A DNA stretch of 64,000 nt from Desertimonas sp963733085 (GCA_963733085.1 CAVTBY010000010.1:843591-907590), one strand, 5' to 3'; counted from the first letter of the stretch, positions 51,075-60,030 are shown. The notes: a model not told the origin generated them from the sequence alone. Translations and numbers: made by a program.

Positions 51075-53513
51075 ATGCAGCGCAGACCCGACCTTATGAT
51101 CCGCTCTATGCCGAACACGGCCGCGGCCAATGCGTCACGGCGCTTGACCGGCAGGGGATTCCAGCTCTACGCATCGACGCAGGCCGAGTCGCGGGCGCGT
51201 CGCCCGACCGACATTGCCCTGGCGATCGTCAGCGCGACCACCGTTGCGGTGTGCGTCGCCTTCGCCGAGGTGGCGTCGACGTTCGAGGCCGAGGTTCTCG
51301 TCCTCATTGACGCCATTCCGAATCTCTTCGAGCCGCTGTGGCGAATCGCTTTCTGGGCCCCCGTCGCCTACTCCGTCGTGCTCGTCGTCGTCGCTGTCGC
51401 GCGGGGCCGCCGTGCCCTTGTTCGCGACTCCATCGGCTCCGTCGTCCTGGCGATACTCGTCACCGCGGTGATCGCCGCGCTGGTGATGGACGACGACCGA
51501 GGAGTCTTCGAGCTGCTCTTCGACGTCGACGGCCCGCCAGTGTTCCCACCGGGGCCAGTCGTGCTCGCCACGGCCGTGATCTCGACGTCGTCGCCTCACG
51601 TGAGCCGGCCGTTCCGGCACTTCGGGCGGTGGCTTACAGCTTCGCAGGTGCTTGCCGCCCTCTTCGTGCAGGCTGCCGTGCCATCCGGCGCGGTCGCCGC
51701 CGTCGCCATCGGCACGCTGTCGGCCGCGATCGTCCACCTCATCGCCGGCTCACCGGGAGGAAGGCCGACCGAGTCGCGGATCAAGCGGGCCCTCGCCGAG
51801 CTCGGCGTGTACGTCGACGACCTCGCCCCGGCGGCGATGCAATCGGCCGGTGTCGTGCTGTTCGAGGGCCGCGACCGTCACGGCTCGCTGCTCGTCAAGG
51901 TGTACGGGCGTGATGCGTGGGACGCCCAGCTGCTCACATCACTGTGGCGCAACCTGTGGTATCGCGGCGGCGAGCGAGGGCCAGGGCGCAGCCGAGTCGA
52001 CCTCGTCGAACACGAGGGATTCGTCACCCTGCTCGCCGAGCGGGCCGGCGTGCGCGTACCGCACCTCGTAACCGCTGGCAGTGCTGGTCGAGGTGATGCC
52101 CTCGTCGTCGTCCGGCCCGAAGGCGTGCCGTTGACCGAGCGCCTTCGACACGCGTCTGATGACGGGCGCGACGCCGACGTCAACATCACGCCGCTGTGGC
52201 ACGACTTGGCACGCCTCCACGATGCCGGAGTCGTCCATCGCCGTCTCGACCTCGACCGGATCGTCGTTCGTCCGGACGGCTCGCTCGGCTTCGGCGATCT
52301 CTCATCGGCGTCGGTGGCCGAAGAGGCCCACGCCAAATCCAAGGACCGAGCCCAGCTGATCGGTCTCGACCTCCTGCTGAGCGGCGAGGAGACCGCGACG
52401 ACGACCGCCCGCGGCGTGCTCGGCGACGAGAGCCTCACCGCCGTACTGCCGTTCCTACAGGAAGCGGCGATGCCGCCGATGCTGCAGGACGCTCTCGAAG
52501 ACACCGTCGAGCTGGACGACGTGCGCAAGCGAATGGGCGCGACGCTCGGCGTCGGCGAACAAGACCTGATCAAGCTGCGCCGGGTCACCCGGGGGTCGAT
52601 CCTCAACCTGGCGCTGCTCGTGTTCGCCGCCTACGCCCTCATCGGCCTGCTCGGCGACGTCGATCTGGACGAGTTCGTCGACGCCCTCCGCGACGCGAGC
52701 TGGTGGTGGCTGGTCTTCGCGCTGATCCTCGCCCAGGTCGCCCGCATTCCAGCGGCCGTGAGCACGATGGGTGCGATCAACCGACCGTTGCCCCTCGGGC
52801 CGCTGACGACGCTGCAGTTCGCCATCTGCTATGTGAATCTGGCGATCCCCAGCACGGCGGCGCGGGTTGCTGTGAACATTCGATTCTTCCAGCGCTTCGG
52901 TGTCGAACCGACGAACGCCGTTGCTGCGGGAGCGATCGATTCGGTGTCCGGATTCGTGGTCCAGATCGTCTTGTTCCTCTCGTTGTCGCTGTTCTCCGAC
53001 ATCGACTTCGACCTCTCCGTCGACAGCGGCGACATCAGCGGACTGGTCACCATCTGTCTGATCGCCCTCGGCGTCATCGTCGTTGCCGCGGTGGTCGTCC
53101 TCGTGGTGCCCTCGTTGCGTGCCAGGTTGTGGGCGGCGCTCGTGAAAGCACGGCACTCCTTGGCGGTGCTCAGATCACCGACCAAGTTGCTTCAACTGTT
53201 CGGAGGCAACCTCGTCAACCAGGTGTTGTTCGGTGTGTCGATGGCAGCCTGCGTGGAAGCGTTCGGACAGCACATTCCGCTGACCCAACTCGTGCTCATC
53301 AACACTGTGGTCTCGCTGTTCGCCGGCCTGTTACCGATTCCGGGAGGGATTGGAGTGTCCGAGGCCGGGTTGACCCTCGGGCTGACGGCAGCCGGGTTGA
53401 CCTCGGAGGTCGCGTTCGCGGTAGCGCTCGCCTATCGCTTCGTCTCGTTCTACCTTCCACCCATCTGGGGATACTTCTGCTACCGGTGGTTGATCCGTCG
53501 GCGTTTCCTGTGA
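51075..53513 (+). CDS. Flippase-like (LPG synthase TM) protein fused to a pseudokinase-like domain
   Basis: 812 residues in three parts. (1) Residues ~30-230: about six membrane helices. (2) Residues ~235-480: a kinase-like fold with a recognisable catalytic-loop region, VVHRRLDLDRIVV. The usual HRD Asp is replaced by Arg, and the Mg loop reads GFGDLSSA, so catalysis is doubtful. (3) Residues ~520-812: the eight-helix flippase domain of MprF/YbhN proteins (LAIPSTAARVAVNIRFFQRF; GLLPIPGGIGVSEAGLTLGL). Such domains flip lipids or polyprenyl-linked sugars. ATG 51096 and 51108 are alternative starts. Confidence 0.85.
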   Translation: MQRRPDLMIRSMPNTAAANASRRLTGRGFQLYASTQAESRARRPTDIALAIVSATTVAVCVAFAEVASTFEAEVLVLIDAIPNLFEPLWRIAFWAPVAYSVVLVVVAVARGRRALVRDSIGSVVLAILVTAVIAALVMDDDRGVFELLFDVDGPPVFPPGPVVLATAVISTSSPHVSRPFRHFGRWLTASQVLAALFVQAAVPSGAVAAVAIGTLSAAIVHLIAGSPGGRPTESRIKRALAELGVYVDDLAPAAMQSAGVVLFEGRDRHGSLLVKVYGRDAWDAQLLTSLWRNLWYRGGERGPGRSRVDLVEHEGFVTLLAERAGVRVPHLVTAGSAGRGDALVVVRPEGVPLTERLRHASDDGRDADVNITPLWHDLARLHDAGVVHRRLDLDRIVVRPDGSLGFGDLSSASVAEEAHAKSKDRAQLIGLDLLLSGEETATTTARGVLGDESLTAVLPFLQEAAMPPMLQDALEDTVELDDVRKRMGATLGVGEQDLIKLRRVTRGSILNLALLVFAAYALIGLLGDVDLDEFVDALRDASWWWLVFALILAQVARIPAAVSTMGAINRPLPLGPLTTLQFAICYVNLAIPSTAARVAVNIRFFQRFGVEPTNAVAAGAIDSVSGFVVQIVLFLSLSLFSDIDFDLSVDSGDISGLVTICLIALGVIVVAAVVVLVVPSLRARLWAALVKARHSLAVLRSPTKLLQLFGGNLVNQVLFGVSMAACVEAFGQHIPLTQLVLINTVVSLFAGLLPIPGGIGVSEAGLTLGLTAAGLTSEVAFAVALAYRFVSFYLPPIWGYFCYRWLIRRRFL

Positions 53514-53589
53514 AGGTCTCGGGTCGGCGCATCTCGACGAGGCGATCTAAGGTGTGTCGTCGCAACCGGCGACCGAATGGAGGACGAGG

Positions 53590-54024
53590 ATGGGCATTGC
53601 CGACGAGATCACTGCACCAGTCGATCTGGTGCTGCTGGGGTTCCCCGGCAACAAGTTCACCGGCGACGTCGCCCCCGCACTCGCGGACCTCGTGTCCTCG
53701 GGCACGATTCGGATTCTCGACCTCGTGTTCATCACCAAGGATGCCGATGGCAACGTCGCCGGGATCGAGCTCGATCAGCTCGGTGACGTCGCCGCGGGGT
53801 ACGAAGACGTCGACGGCGAGGTCAGCGGGTTGTTGACGGACGAGGACATCGCATCAGCCGGCGAGGAGCTCGCGAACAACTCGTCGGCCGCCCTGCTGCT
53901 GTTCGAGAACACCTGGGCGTCGAAGTTCGTCGCCGCGGCCCGAGCCGCCAACGGTGAGGTCATCGCCCACGAGCGCATTCCTGTCGCAGCGTTCGCGGAG
54001 TTCATCGCCGGCGTCAACGACTGA
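53590..54024 (+). CDS. DUF6325-like small soluble protein
   Basis: 144 residues. It opens with VDLVLLGFPGNKFTGDVAPA, then TIRILDLVFITKDADGNVAG, and near the C-terminus SSAALLLFENTWASKFVAA, the recurring pattern of DUF1269/DUF6325 proteins. The family often lies next to SHOCT proteins, as here (37 bp gap). Function is unknown; a stress link is suggested only by such neighbourhoods. TGGAGGACGAGG is a strong ribosome site. Confidence 0.85.
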   Translation: MGIADEITAPVDLVLLGFPGNKFTGDVAPALADLVSSGTIRILDLVFITKDADGNVAGIELDQLGDVAAGYEDVDGEVSGLLTDEDIASAGEELANNSSAALLLFENTWASKFVAAARAANGEVIAHERIPVAAFAEFIAGVND

Positions 54025-54061
54025 CCACCATCGCAAGACAACCAACAAGGAGATCGTCAAC

Positions 54062-54421
54062 ATGATGCGTCGGGGAATTGGCCGAGTCGGCCGTCCGAGC
54101 CTGGTCGGCACGATGGCCCGCACCGCTGTCGTCGCCGGCACAGCGACCGCTGTCGCCGGCGGGATGAGCCGCAGGCAGCAGGGGAAGCAGCAACAGGCCG
54201 CCGAGGCCCAGGCCTACGAACAGCAGCAACAGCAGGCCCAGATCGATGCCCAGGTCGCTGCCGCCGTCGCCGCGCAGGCGCCGCCGCCCCCACCCGCCGC
54301 ACCGGCGGCCGGCGGCGAGGACGTCGTCGCCCAGCTCACCAAGCTCGGAGAGCTGAAGGCCCAAGGCATCCTCACCGAAGAAGAGTTCGCCGCCCAGAAA
54401 GCGAAACTCCTGGGCGGCTGA
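54062..54421 (+). CDS. SHOCT-domain protein
   Basis: 119 residues: an N-terminal basic/Gly-rich stretch that may be membrane-associated (GTMARTAVVAGTATAVAGGM), a Gln-rich coil (QAYEQQQQQAQIDAQ), a Pro linker and the C-terminal SHOCT motif LTKLGELKAQGILTEEEFAA with the final KAKLLGG. SHOCT motifs mediate oligomerisation. A second SHOCT protein is at 57822. It is co-transcribed with the DUF6325 gene; AAGGAG lies nine bases before the start. Confidence 0.92.
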   Translation: MMRRGIGRVGRPSLVGTMARTAVVAGTATAVAGGMSRRQQGKQQQAAEAQAYEQQQQQAQIDAQVAAAVAAQAPPPPPAAPAAGGEDVVAQLTKLGELKAQGILTEEEFAAQKAKLLGG

Positions 54422-54508
54422 CGCCTTCGACCTCACTCGCGTCGCACCCCCGCCGAGGAGCGTTGACAGTCCCTGAGCGGATCGGACGGCGCTACTAGGT
54501 TCGCGGCG

Positions 54509-55600
54509 GTGAGTCGCTGGGAGCCGCCACTGTGGTTCGACCGACTCAGTGGGGTTGCATGGCGCGGCATTGCCATCGTCGCCGCCGGAGTCCTCCTCGT
54601 CGCTGGCATCGTCGGCCTCAGCGCGGTGATCCTGCCGGTCGTCCTGGGGCTGCTGTTCACCTCCGTGCTGAGACCCCTCCTTCTGTGGTTGCAAAGTCGG
54701 GGGATCCCCACGTCGATCGCCGCCGGGCTGTCGGTGGTGGCCCTCACGGTCGCCCTCGTCGGAGTGGTGTGGTTGACGGTCAATGCAGTGGTCGACCAAT
54801 GGCCGGAGATCGAGACCCTGATCGATGACGCCCAGGCCACCTTGGCGGACGTCGCCGAGGACAACGGCTTGTCCGATCAAACCACGGAGACACTGGAGCA
54901 CGGCGCCTCCGACGCGGTCGGCGAAGTCGTCGACCTGTTGTTTCACGGAGTGATCCAACTCGCCCCGACGATTGCCGCCCTCATCACGGCGATCATCCTC
55001 AGTCTCCTCGTGACGTTCTTCTTCCTCAAGGACGGCACATCGATGTGGCAGTGGATCGTCGCTCGATTCGACACCCAGGACGGCGTCGTCGATCGAGTCG
55101 GCCAGCACGTTTGGCCGGTGGTCACGGGGTACATGCTCGGACAGGCGACGATCGCCGCGATCGACGCGTCGATGATCGCGCTCGGTGCCCTCGTCCTCGG
55201 TGTGCCGAACGTCGGAGCGATCCTCGTGATCACGTTCTTCGGCGCCTTCATCCCCTACATCGGGGCGCTGGTCGCCGGGTTCGTGGCGGTGATGCTTGCG
55301 GTCGCCGAGGGCGGCATCAGCCGAGGCGTGGCGATGCTGGCGGTCGTGGTGATCGTGCAGTTGATCGAGGGCAACATCCTGCAACCGTGGATCCAAGGAC
55401 GGGCGGTGAAGCTGCACCCGCTCGTGGTCGCCCTGTCGGTCGCCGCCGGAGGCGCCCTCGCCGGCTTCCTTGGCGTGTTCCTCGCCGTTCCGGTCACCGC
55501 CGCCGGGTTCGTCGCGCTGTCGGAGTTGCGCGCCGCTGGGGTCCTCGGGCCGAGCGTCCCCACGACCGACTCGGACGCGATCACGCCTCCAGCCAGTTGA
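54509..55600 (+). CDS. AI-2E family membrane transporter
   Basis: 363 residues of the AI-2E (PerM/YdiK) family, eight membrane helices with a central extracytoplasmic loop. Recognisable are VILPVVLGLLFTSVLRPLLL, SLLVTFFFLKDG, FFGAFIPYIGALVAGFVAV and IVQLIEGNILQPWIQGRAVK (start of the conserved C-terminal helices). Members export small molecules or ions (some are Na+/H+ antiporters). Its last 20 bases overlap the converging ZIP gene. Confidence 0.95.
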   Translation: MSRWEPPLWFDRLSGVAWRGIAIVAAGVLLVAGIVGLSAVILPVVLGLLFTSVLRPLLLWLQSRGIPTSIAAGLSVVALTVALVGVVWLTVNAVVDQWPEIETLIDDAQATLADVAEDNGLSDQTTETLEHGASDAVGEVVDLLFHGVIQLAPTIAALITAIILSLLVTFFFLKDGTSMWQWIVARFDTQDGVVDRVGQHVWPVVTGYMLGQATIAAIDASMIALGALVLGVPNVGAILVITFFGAFIPYIGALVAGFVAVMLAVAEGGISRGVAMLAVVVIVQLIEGNILQPWIQGRAVKLHPLVVALSVAAGGALAGFLGVFLAVPVTAAGFVALSELRAAGVLGPSVPTTDSDAITPPAS

Positions 55601-56315
55601 TCCCGAACGCCACGGCGAAGCCGACCACCGTCGTCAGCCCGACTGCCCGGCCGGCATGTTCGAACGCCTCCGGCATCATCGAGGTCGCCAGCATCGTCAG
55701 CATCGCTCCGCCGGCGAAGGCGAACATGAACGCCAACGTGTCGGGGGACGCACCGTCGAGCAGCGCAAAGCCGGCCGCCGCGGCGATCGCCGACGCCACG
55801 GCGATCGTGCCCCACAGCACGTACACCTTCGACAGCGACCACCCACCGGCGCGTAGCCCGACCGTGGCGGCGATCGCCTCGGGAACGTTGGAGACGAACA
55901 CGGCAACCAACATGGCGACGCCGATGTCGCCTGTCTCCAGCAGCGTCAGCCCGAGCACGGCGCTCTCGGGGATTCCGTCGAGCAACGTGCCGAGGACGAT
56001 CGTCAGGCCACCGGCGTCCGCGGGCGTGCCACCGATGTCCTTTCGCTGGGCATAGCCGAGCCGACCGATCAGCACGTCGCCGGCGGTGAACACGAGGGCG
56101 CCGACAAACAGGCCGAAGAACGTGCTCCCCAACTGTCCCGACGTCTTCGCCGCCTCTTCGACGAGCTCGAAGGAGATGGCGCTGAGCAGCACCCCTGACC
56201 CGAACGCCATCACCAGACCGAGCACCCGCGTTCCAGGAGGGCGGACTTCGGCGATCGTCGCCCCGAGGACGAGCGAACTGGCGGCGAACAACCCCCACAG
56301 GCCGGCTTCGATCAT
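55581..56315 (-). CDS. ZIP-family metal permease
   Basis: 244 residues with eight helices. Metal-binding positions typical of ZIP helices IV-V are present as TLLDGIPESAVLGLTLLETG and FVSNVPEAIAATVGL, where the usual His is partly replaced by Asp/Asn. This is characteristic of the bacterial 'ZIP family' branch rather than the eukaryotic HxxxD form. Metal specificity is unknown. The gene converges with AI-2E, and its start is 44 bp from hairpin repeat R3. Confidence 0.88.
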   Translation of the reverse strand: MIEAGLWGLFAASSLVLGATIAEVRPPGTRVLGLVMAFGSGVLLSAISFELVEEAAKTSGQLGSTFFGLFVGALVFTAGDVLIGRLGYAQRKDIGGTPADAGGLTIVLGTLLDGIPESAVLGLTLLETGDIGVAMLVAVFVSNVPEAIAATVGLRAGGWSLSKVYVLWGTIAVASAIAAAAGFALLDGASPDTLAFMFAFAGGAMLTMLATSMMPEAFEHAGRAVGLTTVVGFAVAFGINWLEA

Positions 56316-56358
56316 GTCGGCGGCGACGGTAGTCGCCTCGCTCTACGCCCCGACTCAA

Positions 56359-56404
56359 CCGATGGGTGTTTTCATGACCGTTCCGTCATGAAAACACCCA
56401 TCGG
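56359..56404. repeat. Hairpin repeat R3, copy c
   Basis: Perfect 20-bp arms: CCGATGGGTGTTTTCATGAC (56359-56378) and its complement at 56385-56404, loop CGTTCC. It sits between the ZIP start and the sulfatase remnant's stop, both on the minus strand. Confidence 0.92.
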
Positions 56405-56418
56405 TCGGGATCGCTCCT

Positions 56419-57063
56419 CTACTGGCGGGCCATGGCGATGCGGAGGCGTTCTTCGGGGTCGATGAAGTGGTCGTGGTCGTCGGTGCCGACGTCGAGCTGC
56501 ACCCATTTGAGCTTGCCGGTGAACCGGCTGCTCGTGGGCGGTGTAGTCGGGTGTGACGGTGGTGCCAGATTCGTAGCCGATGTCGGTGGTCTCGTCGGCG
56601 GAGAACATCATCGGTTGGGTGTGCTCGACCCGTCCGGTGCCGACGGCGTTGCCGTCGTAGTAGAGGGTGACGCCGCCGCCCTTGGCGAGCCCGCCGCCGT
56701 CGTAGGCGAACTCCATTCTCACCTGGTGGCTGCCGGCCGGGATCGGCTCGGTCGGCCGTCGTTGCGTACTCGTGGATGCCGAGCGTGTTGTAGACGAACT
56801 TCGCCGCTCCGTCCTTGACGTAGACGGCCCAGCCACCGAACCGGCCGCCCTGGGCGATGATCACGCCGTTGGCGCCGCCGTCGGGGATGTCGACCTCGGC
56901 CGTAACGGAGAACGACTTGTTCTTGATGCTGACGACGCTGTTCTCCGACAGCCTGCCCATGCCGGGGAAGAACAGCTGCGAGTTGCCCCGAATCAACGTC
57001 GGACGACCGGCCATCGTCGGTTCGAACCGCTCCTGTCGGGGATCGGCAACATCGTGCGGGCAT
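56419..57063 (-). pseudogene. Arylsulfatase, C-terminal remnant with frameshifts
   Basis: Coding sense across three or four frames matches the C-terminal ~210 residues of a family S1 arylsulfatase: RTMLPIPDRS, then ERFEPTMAGRPTLIRGNSQL, FFPGMGRLSENSVVSIKNKS, GGWAVYVKDGAAKFVYNTLG, IPAGSHQVRMEFAYDGGGLA, YYDGNAVGTGRVEHTQ and finally LRIAMARQ before the stop at 56419. The catalytic Cys-containing N-terminal domain is absent; the next gene lies only 15 bp upstream. This is genuine decay (truncation) rather than just one read error. The intact FGE gene 5.4 kb away may have served it. Confidence 0.8.
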
Positions 57064-57078
57064 GCCGGTCAGGGCTCA

Positions 57079-57312
57079 TCAGGTGCTCTCCTCATCGGTT
57101 TGGTGTTCATCGGGGTGCTCGGCGACGAGCCGAACGTCGAGCAGGTCGAGGCCGAGCTCCTCGATCCGGTCCATCACGCCGCGCAGCTCGTCGTGACCGC
57201 ACCGCACCACCGTGGCCCCGGACCCGTCGTCGAGCTCGCAGTCGATGAAGGCGGCGCGCAACGTCGGACTCGCTACCCCCTTGAACGACACCTCGTAGCG
57301 CAGATCAGCCAT
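57079..57312 (-). CDS. Small protein, paralogue of the divergent gene at 57479
   Basis: 77 residues, MADLRYEVSFKG... then a central VVRCGHDELRGVMDRIEEL and an end LLDVRLVAEHPDEHQTDEEST. It aligns with the protein at 57479-57694: ELRGVMDRIEELGLDLLDV against MLHGILHRLDAAGMELLDV. The shared shape is strand-strand-helix-strand with an acidic tail ending ST. No family is recognised. ATG 57312 is chosen by this alignment; the frame is open upstream to 57390. Confidence 0.7.
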   Translation of the reverse strand: MADLRYEVSFKGVASPTLRAAFIDCELDDGSGATVVRCGHDELRGVMDRIEELGLDLLDVRLVAEHPDEHQTDEEST

Positions 57313-57478
57313 CGGACGCCCGGCAACGCATGTGGCCATCATGAGGACGATCGCCCGGTTGTCATCACCCGCACCGGGGTGATCCGGCACGATGCCGAAC
57401 GATCGACCACCCCGCCGAGGGTGATGCGCGAACCGTCGACTTCAGGCACAGTCGGTGGATGACCGCGCTGAGGCACCG

Positions 57479-57694
57479 GTGAGTCGGCAGGCCTTCATCA
57501 TCACCGTCGCCGGAGAGATGGACGAGCGGCTGCGCGAGCAGGTCGACGACCTCGAGATCACGGTCGCTCACAGCGTTACGACGTTGCGGTTCACGAGCAG
57601 GGACGCATCGATGCTGCACGGCATCCTCCACCGCCTCGACGCCGCCGGCATGGAGCTTCTCGATGTCCACCAGACCGACGAAACCTCGACATGA
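57479..57694 (+). CDS. Small protein, paralogue of the divergent gene at 57079
   Basis: 71 residues. VSRQAFIITVAGEMDERLREQ opens it (shown to key residues), with LEITVAHSVTTLRFTSRDAS in the middle and LHRLDAAGMELLDVHQTDET at the end. It is homologous to the divergently encoded 57079-57312 protein. GTG 57479 is preferred over GTG 57455 because GAGG lies five bases before it. Function unknown; the fold could be ACT/ferredoxin-like by strand pattern. Confidence 0.7.
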   Translation: MSRQAFIITVAGEMDERLREQVDDLEITVAHSVTTLRFTSRDASMLHGILHRLDAAGMELLDVHQTDETST

Positions 57695-57821
57695 GACCGC
57701 ACGATCACCCGGCTACGGGTGAGGCGTCCACACCCCACGCTGTGCGTACCGTCGTCGGCAAGGGCCCGGCAGCAACGACTATCCCCCAGCAAGCACCCCC
57801 TGATCGACTAAGGAGACAACC

Positions 57822-58217
57822 ATGATTGCTTACGACTACCCCATCCTCGGCCTGTTCTGGACGATGCTCATCTTCTTCCTGTGGTTCGCCTGGATCATGC
57901 TCTTGTTCCGGGTGTTCGCGGACATCTTCCGCAGCAAGGACATGGGCGGCTTCGCCAAGGCACTGTGGTCGATCTTCGTCCTGTTTGTGCCGTTCCTCGG
58001 CGTGTTCATCTACCTGATCGTGCGCGGCAGGGCGATGACCGATCGGGACATCGAGGATGCGCAGGCCCGAGAAGAACAATTCCGGTCGTACGTTCAACAA
58101 ACAGCCGGCACCGGTGGTGGAGCAGCCGACGAGCTGACCAAGCTCGCCCAGTTGAAGGCCCAGGGCGTCATCACCGACGCCGAGTTCGAACAGCAGAAGG
58201 CCAAGCTGCTCGGCTGA
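57822..58217 (+). CDS. PLDc_N-like membrane helix pair plus SHOCT domain
   Basis: 131 residues: two membrane helices (LGLFWTMLIFFLWFAWIMLL; ALWSIFVLFVPFLGVFIYLI) in the arrangement of PLDc_N proteins, a cytoplasmic linker (RDIEDAQAREEQFRSYVQQT) and a SHOCT motif (LTKLAQLKAQGVITDAEFEQ). GGAGACAACC precedes ATG. Its SHOCT end is closely similar to that of the 54062 protein, suggesting they interact. Followed after 39 bp by the DUF4239 gene. Confidence 0.92.
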   Translation: MIAYDYPILGLFWTMLIFFLWFAWIMLLFRVFADIFRSKDMGGFAKALWSIFVLFVPFLGVFIYLIVRGRAMTDRDIEDAQAREEQFRSYVQQTAGTGGGAADELTKLAQLKAQGVITDAEFEQQKAKLLG

Positions 58218-58256
58218 ACCCGGCTCTCCAAACAGCCCAGCGACCGAGCAGCGTCG

Positions 58257-59084
58257 ATGAACATCTTCTGGGCCGCCCTCATCGTCATTGCGGCGACGGC
58301 GATCGCCGTCGCCGCAATGATCGTTGTTCGGCGCGGCGCGCCCGAAGGCGGGTACTACAGCGACAGTGACCGCGCCTCCGGAGTCTTCGGCGTCCTCGCC
58401 ACTGGGTTCTCGGTGCTTCTCGGCTTCCTCATCTTTCTCGCGTTCGAGAGTTACGACGCCTCGCGTACCGGCGCCGAGACGGAGGCACTGACCGTCGTCC
58501 AGCAGGTCCAGACGGCGCAGCGGTTGACCACGGGTGAGGTCGGCGCCGACCTCACCGGACAGTTGGTCTGCTACGCCAGGTGGGTCATCGAGGATGAGTG
58601 GGATCGAATGGAGGCGGACACCCTCGGCGAGGACATCAACCCGTGGGGTGCGGCGATGTTCGGGACCATGCAGGGATTCGAACCGGCCTCGGCGGCAGAG
58701 GAAGCCAACTACTCGAAGTGGCTCGATCAGACCGAGGCTCGGGAGATCGCCCGGCAAGACCGCATCCACGGCGCCGCAGGAATCGTTCCCGTCCCGCTGT
58801 GGATCGTCCTGTTCTTCATCGCCGCGATCATCCTCGTGTTCATGCTCGGTATGGCCGATCGCGGCGAGCGACCCTGGGTTCCGCCACTCTTCATCGGCAG
58901 CGTGGTCGCTGTGATCACGGCAATGTTGTTGCTGCTCAGCTTCTTCGACGATCCGGTCCAGAGCGGGGTCGGCGGGCTGCAGCCCGACGCAATGGAACGC
59001 ACCCTGGTGCTCATCGACCAGTCGCTCGCCGTGATCGGCGAGGACGTGCCGATCCCCTGCGACGACACCGGCGCACCGACGTGA
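58257..59084 (+). CDS. DUF4239 / bestrophin-like membrane protein
   Basis: 275 residues. Helices near residues 5-25, 42-63, 180-202 and 210-232 surround a large helical cytoplasmic loop. The N-terminal pattern RASGVFGVLATGFSVLLGFL followed by TEALTVVQQVQTAQRL is typical of DUF4239, an anion-channel-like family of unknown function. It overlaps the next gene by GTGA, so the pair are coupled and may form one membrane complex. Confidence 0.87.
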   Translation: MNIFWAALIVIAATAIAVAAMIVVRRGAPEGGYYSDSDRASGVFGVLATGFSVLLGFLIFLAFESYDASRTGAETEALTVVQQVQTAQRLTTGEVGADLTGQLVCYARWVIEDEWDRMEADTLGEDINPWGAAMFGTMQGFEPASAAEEANYSKWLDQTEAREIARQDRIHGAAGIVPVPLWIVLFFIAAIILVFMLGMADRGERPWVPPLFIGSVVAVITAMLLLLSFFDDPVQSGVGGLQPDAMERTLVLIDQSLAVIGEDVPIPCDDTGAPT

Positions 59085-59743
59085 CGGCGACCGCGTCGGT
59101 TGAATCCGCTCGCTCACCGGCGCGGCGGGACTGGGTGGAAGTCGTCGCCACCGTCCTGCTCGCGTTCGCCGCCGTCGCCACCGCGTGGAGCAGCTATCAG
59201 GCGAATCGGTGGAACGGCGAGCAGACCAAGGCGTCCAGTCGCGTCAACGCCCTGCGCATCGACGCCGCCCGCGCCCAGGGGCTCGCCGAGGCCCAAACCG
59301 AGGTCGACATCGCGATGTTCTTCCAGTGGGTCAACGCCACTGCGACAGACGAGGGCGATCTGGCCGATTTCTACGAGGCACGGTTCCGACCGGACTTCCG
59401 CCCGGCGTTCGACGCGTGGCTGGCCACCGATCCGCTCACCAACCCCGACGCTCCGCCGACACCGTTCGCGATGGACGTGTACGAGCTGCCTCAGGAGGAC
59501 ACCGAAGCACGCCAGGCCGATGCCGCCGCCGAAGCGGAGGCCGCCAGGGTTCGGCTCAACATCCAACGATCCGCCAACTACGTCCTCGGTGTCGTCCTCT
59601 TCGCCGTCGCCCTGTTCTTCGCCGGGATGAGCACAAAGCTGCACGGCGAAGGCCCCCGCAAAGTCATCCTCGCCGTCGGCTGCGCCGTGTTCATCGGCAC
59701 TGCTGTGTGGATCGCCACGTTCCCGGTCAGCATCTCCGTCTAG
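59081..59743 (+). CDS. Membrane protein coupled to DUF4239, unknown function
   Basis: 220 residues. One N-terminal helix (VVATVLLAFAAVATAWSSYQ) is followed by a soluble helical region with NRWNGEQTKASSRVNALRID, and two C-terminal helices (YVLGVVLFAVALFFAGM; VILAVGCAVFIGTAVWIATF). Similar small proteins follow DUF4239 genes elsewhere; I cannot name the family. GTG 59081 overlaps the previous stop by four bases. Confidence 0.8.
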   Translation: MTATASVESARSPARRDWVEVVATVLLAFAAVATAWSSYQANRWNGEQTKASSRVNALRIDAARAQGLAEAQTEVDIAMFFQWVNATATDEGDLADFYEARFRPDFRPAFDAWLATDPLTNPDAPPTPFAMDVYELPQEDTEARQADAAAEAEAARVRLNIQRSANYVLGVVLFAVALFFAGMSTKLHGEGPRKVILAVGCAVFIGTAVWIATFPVSISV

Positions 59744-59822
59744 GCTCGAGCGAGGGACGGCCAGCGGCGGCCAGGCCGGAGGCTCTGATGCGAGGTGCGT
59801 GACTCGGCGGCGGTGAGTCGTC

Positions 59823-59866
59823 TGTGTCAGCGAATTTGCGGATCGGTCACTCTGCTGACACAAACC
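59823..59866. repeat. Hairpin repeat R4, copy d
   Basis: TGTGTCAG (59823-59830) and CTGACACA (59855-59862), extended by GCGAAT and ACTCT interior blocks shared with copies e and f. It lies in the 287-bp gap before the LuxR pseudogene; the rest of that gap shows nothing I can name. Confidence 0.82.
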
Positions 59867-60030
59867 GCCGGCGGTGACATGACCCACCGCAGTCGTATCC
59901 GCGGAGGTCTAAATGGGTTCTGGATACGATTGCCGCCGGCGCGCTTCGACAGGAGCTGGCCACGCCGGTCGGGCGCAGAAGTGGAGAGTGCAGAGTGCGC
60001 GCTGACGCCGTCACCGTGGGCGCTCGGGTC

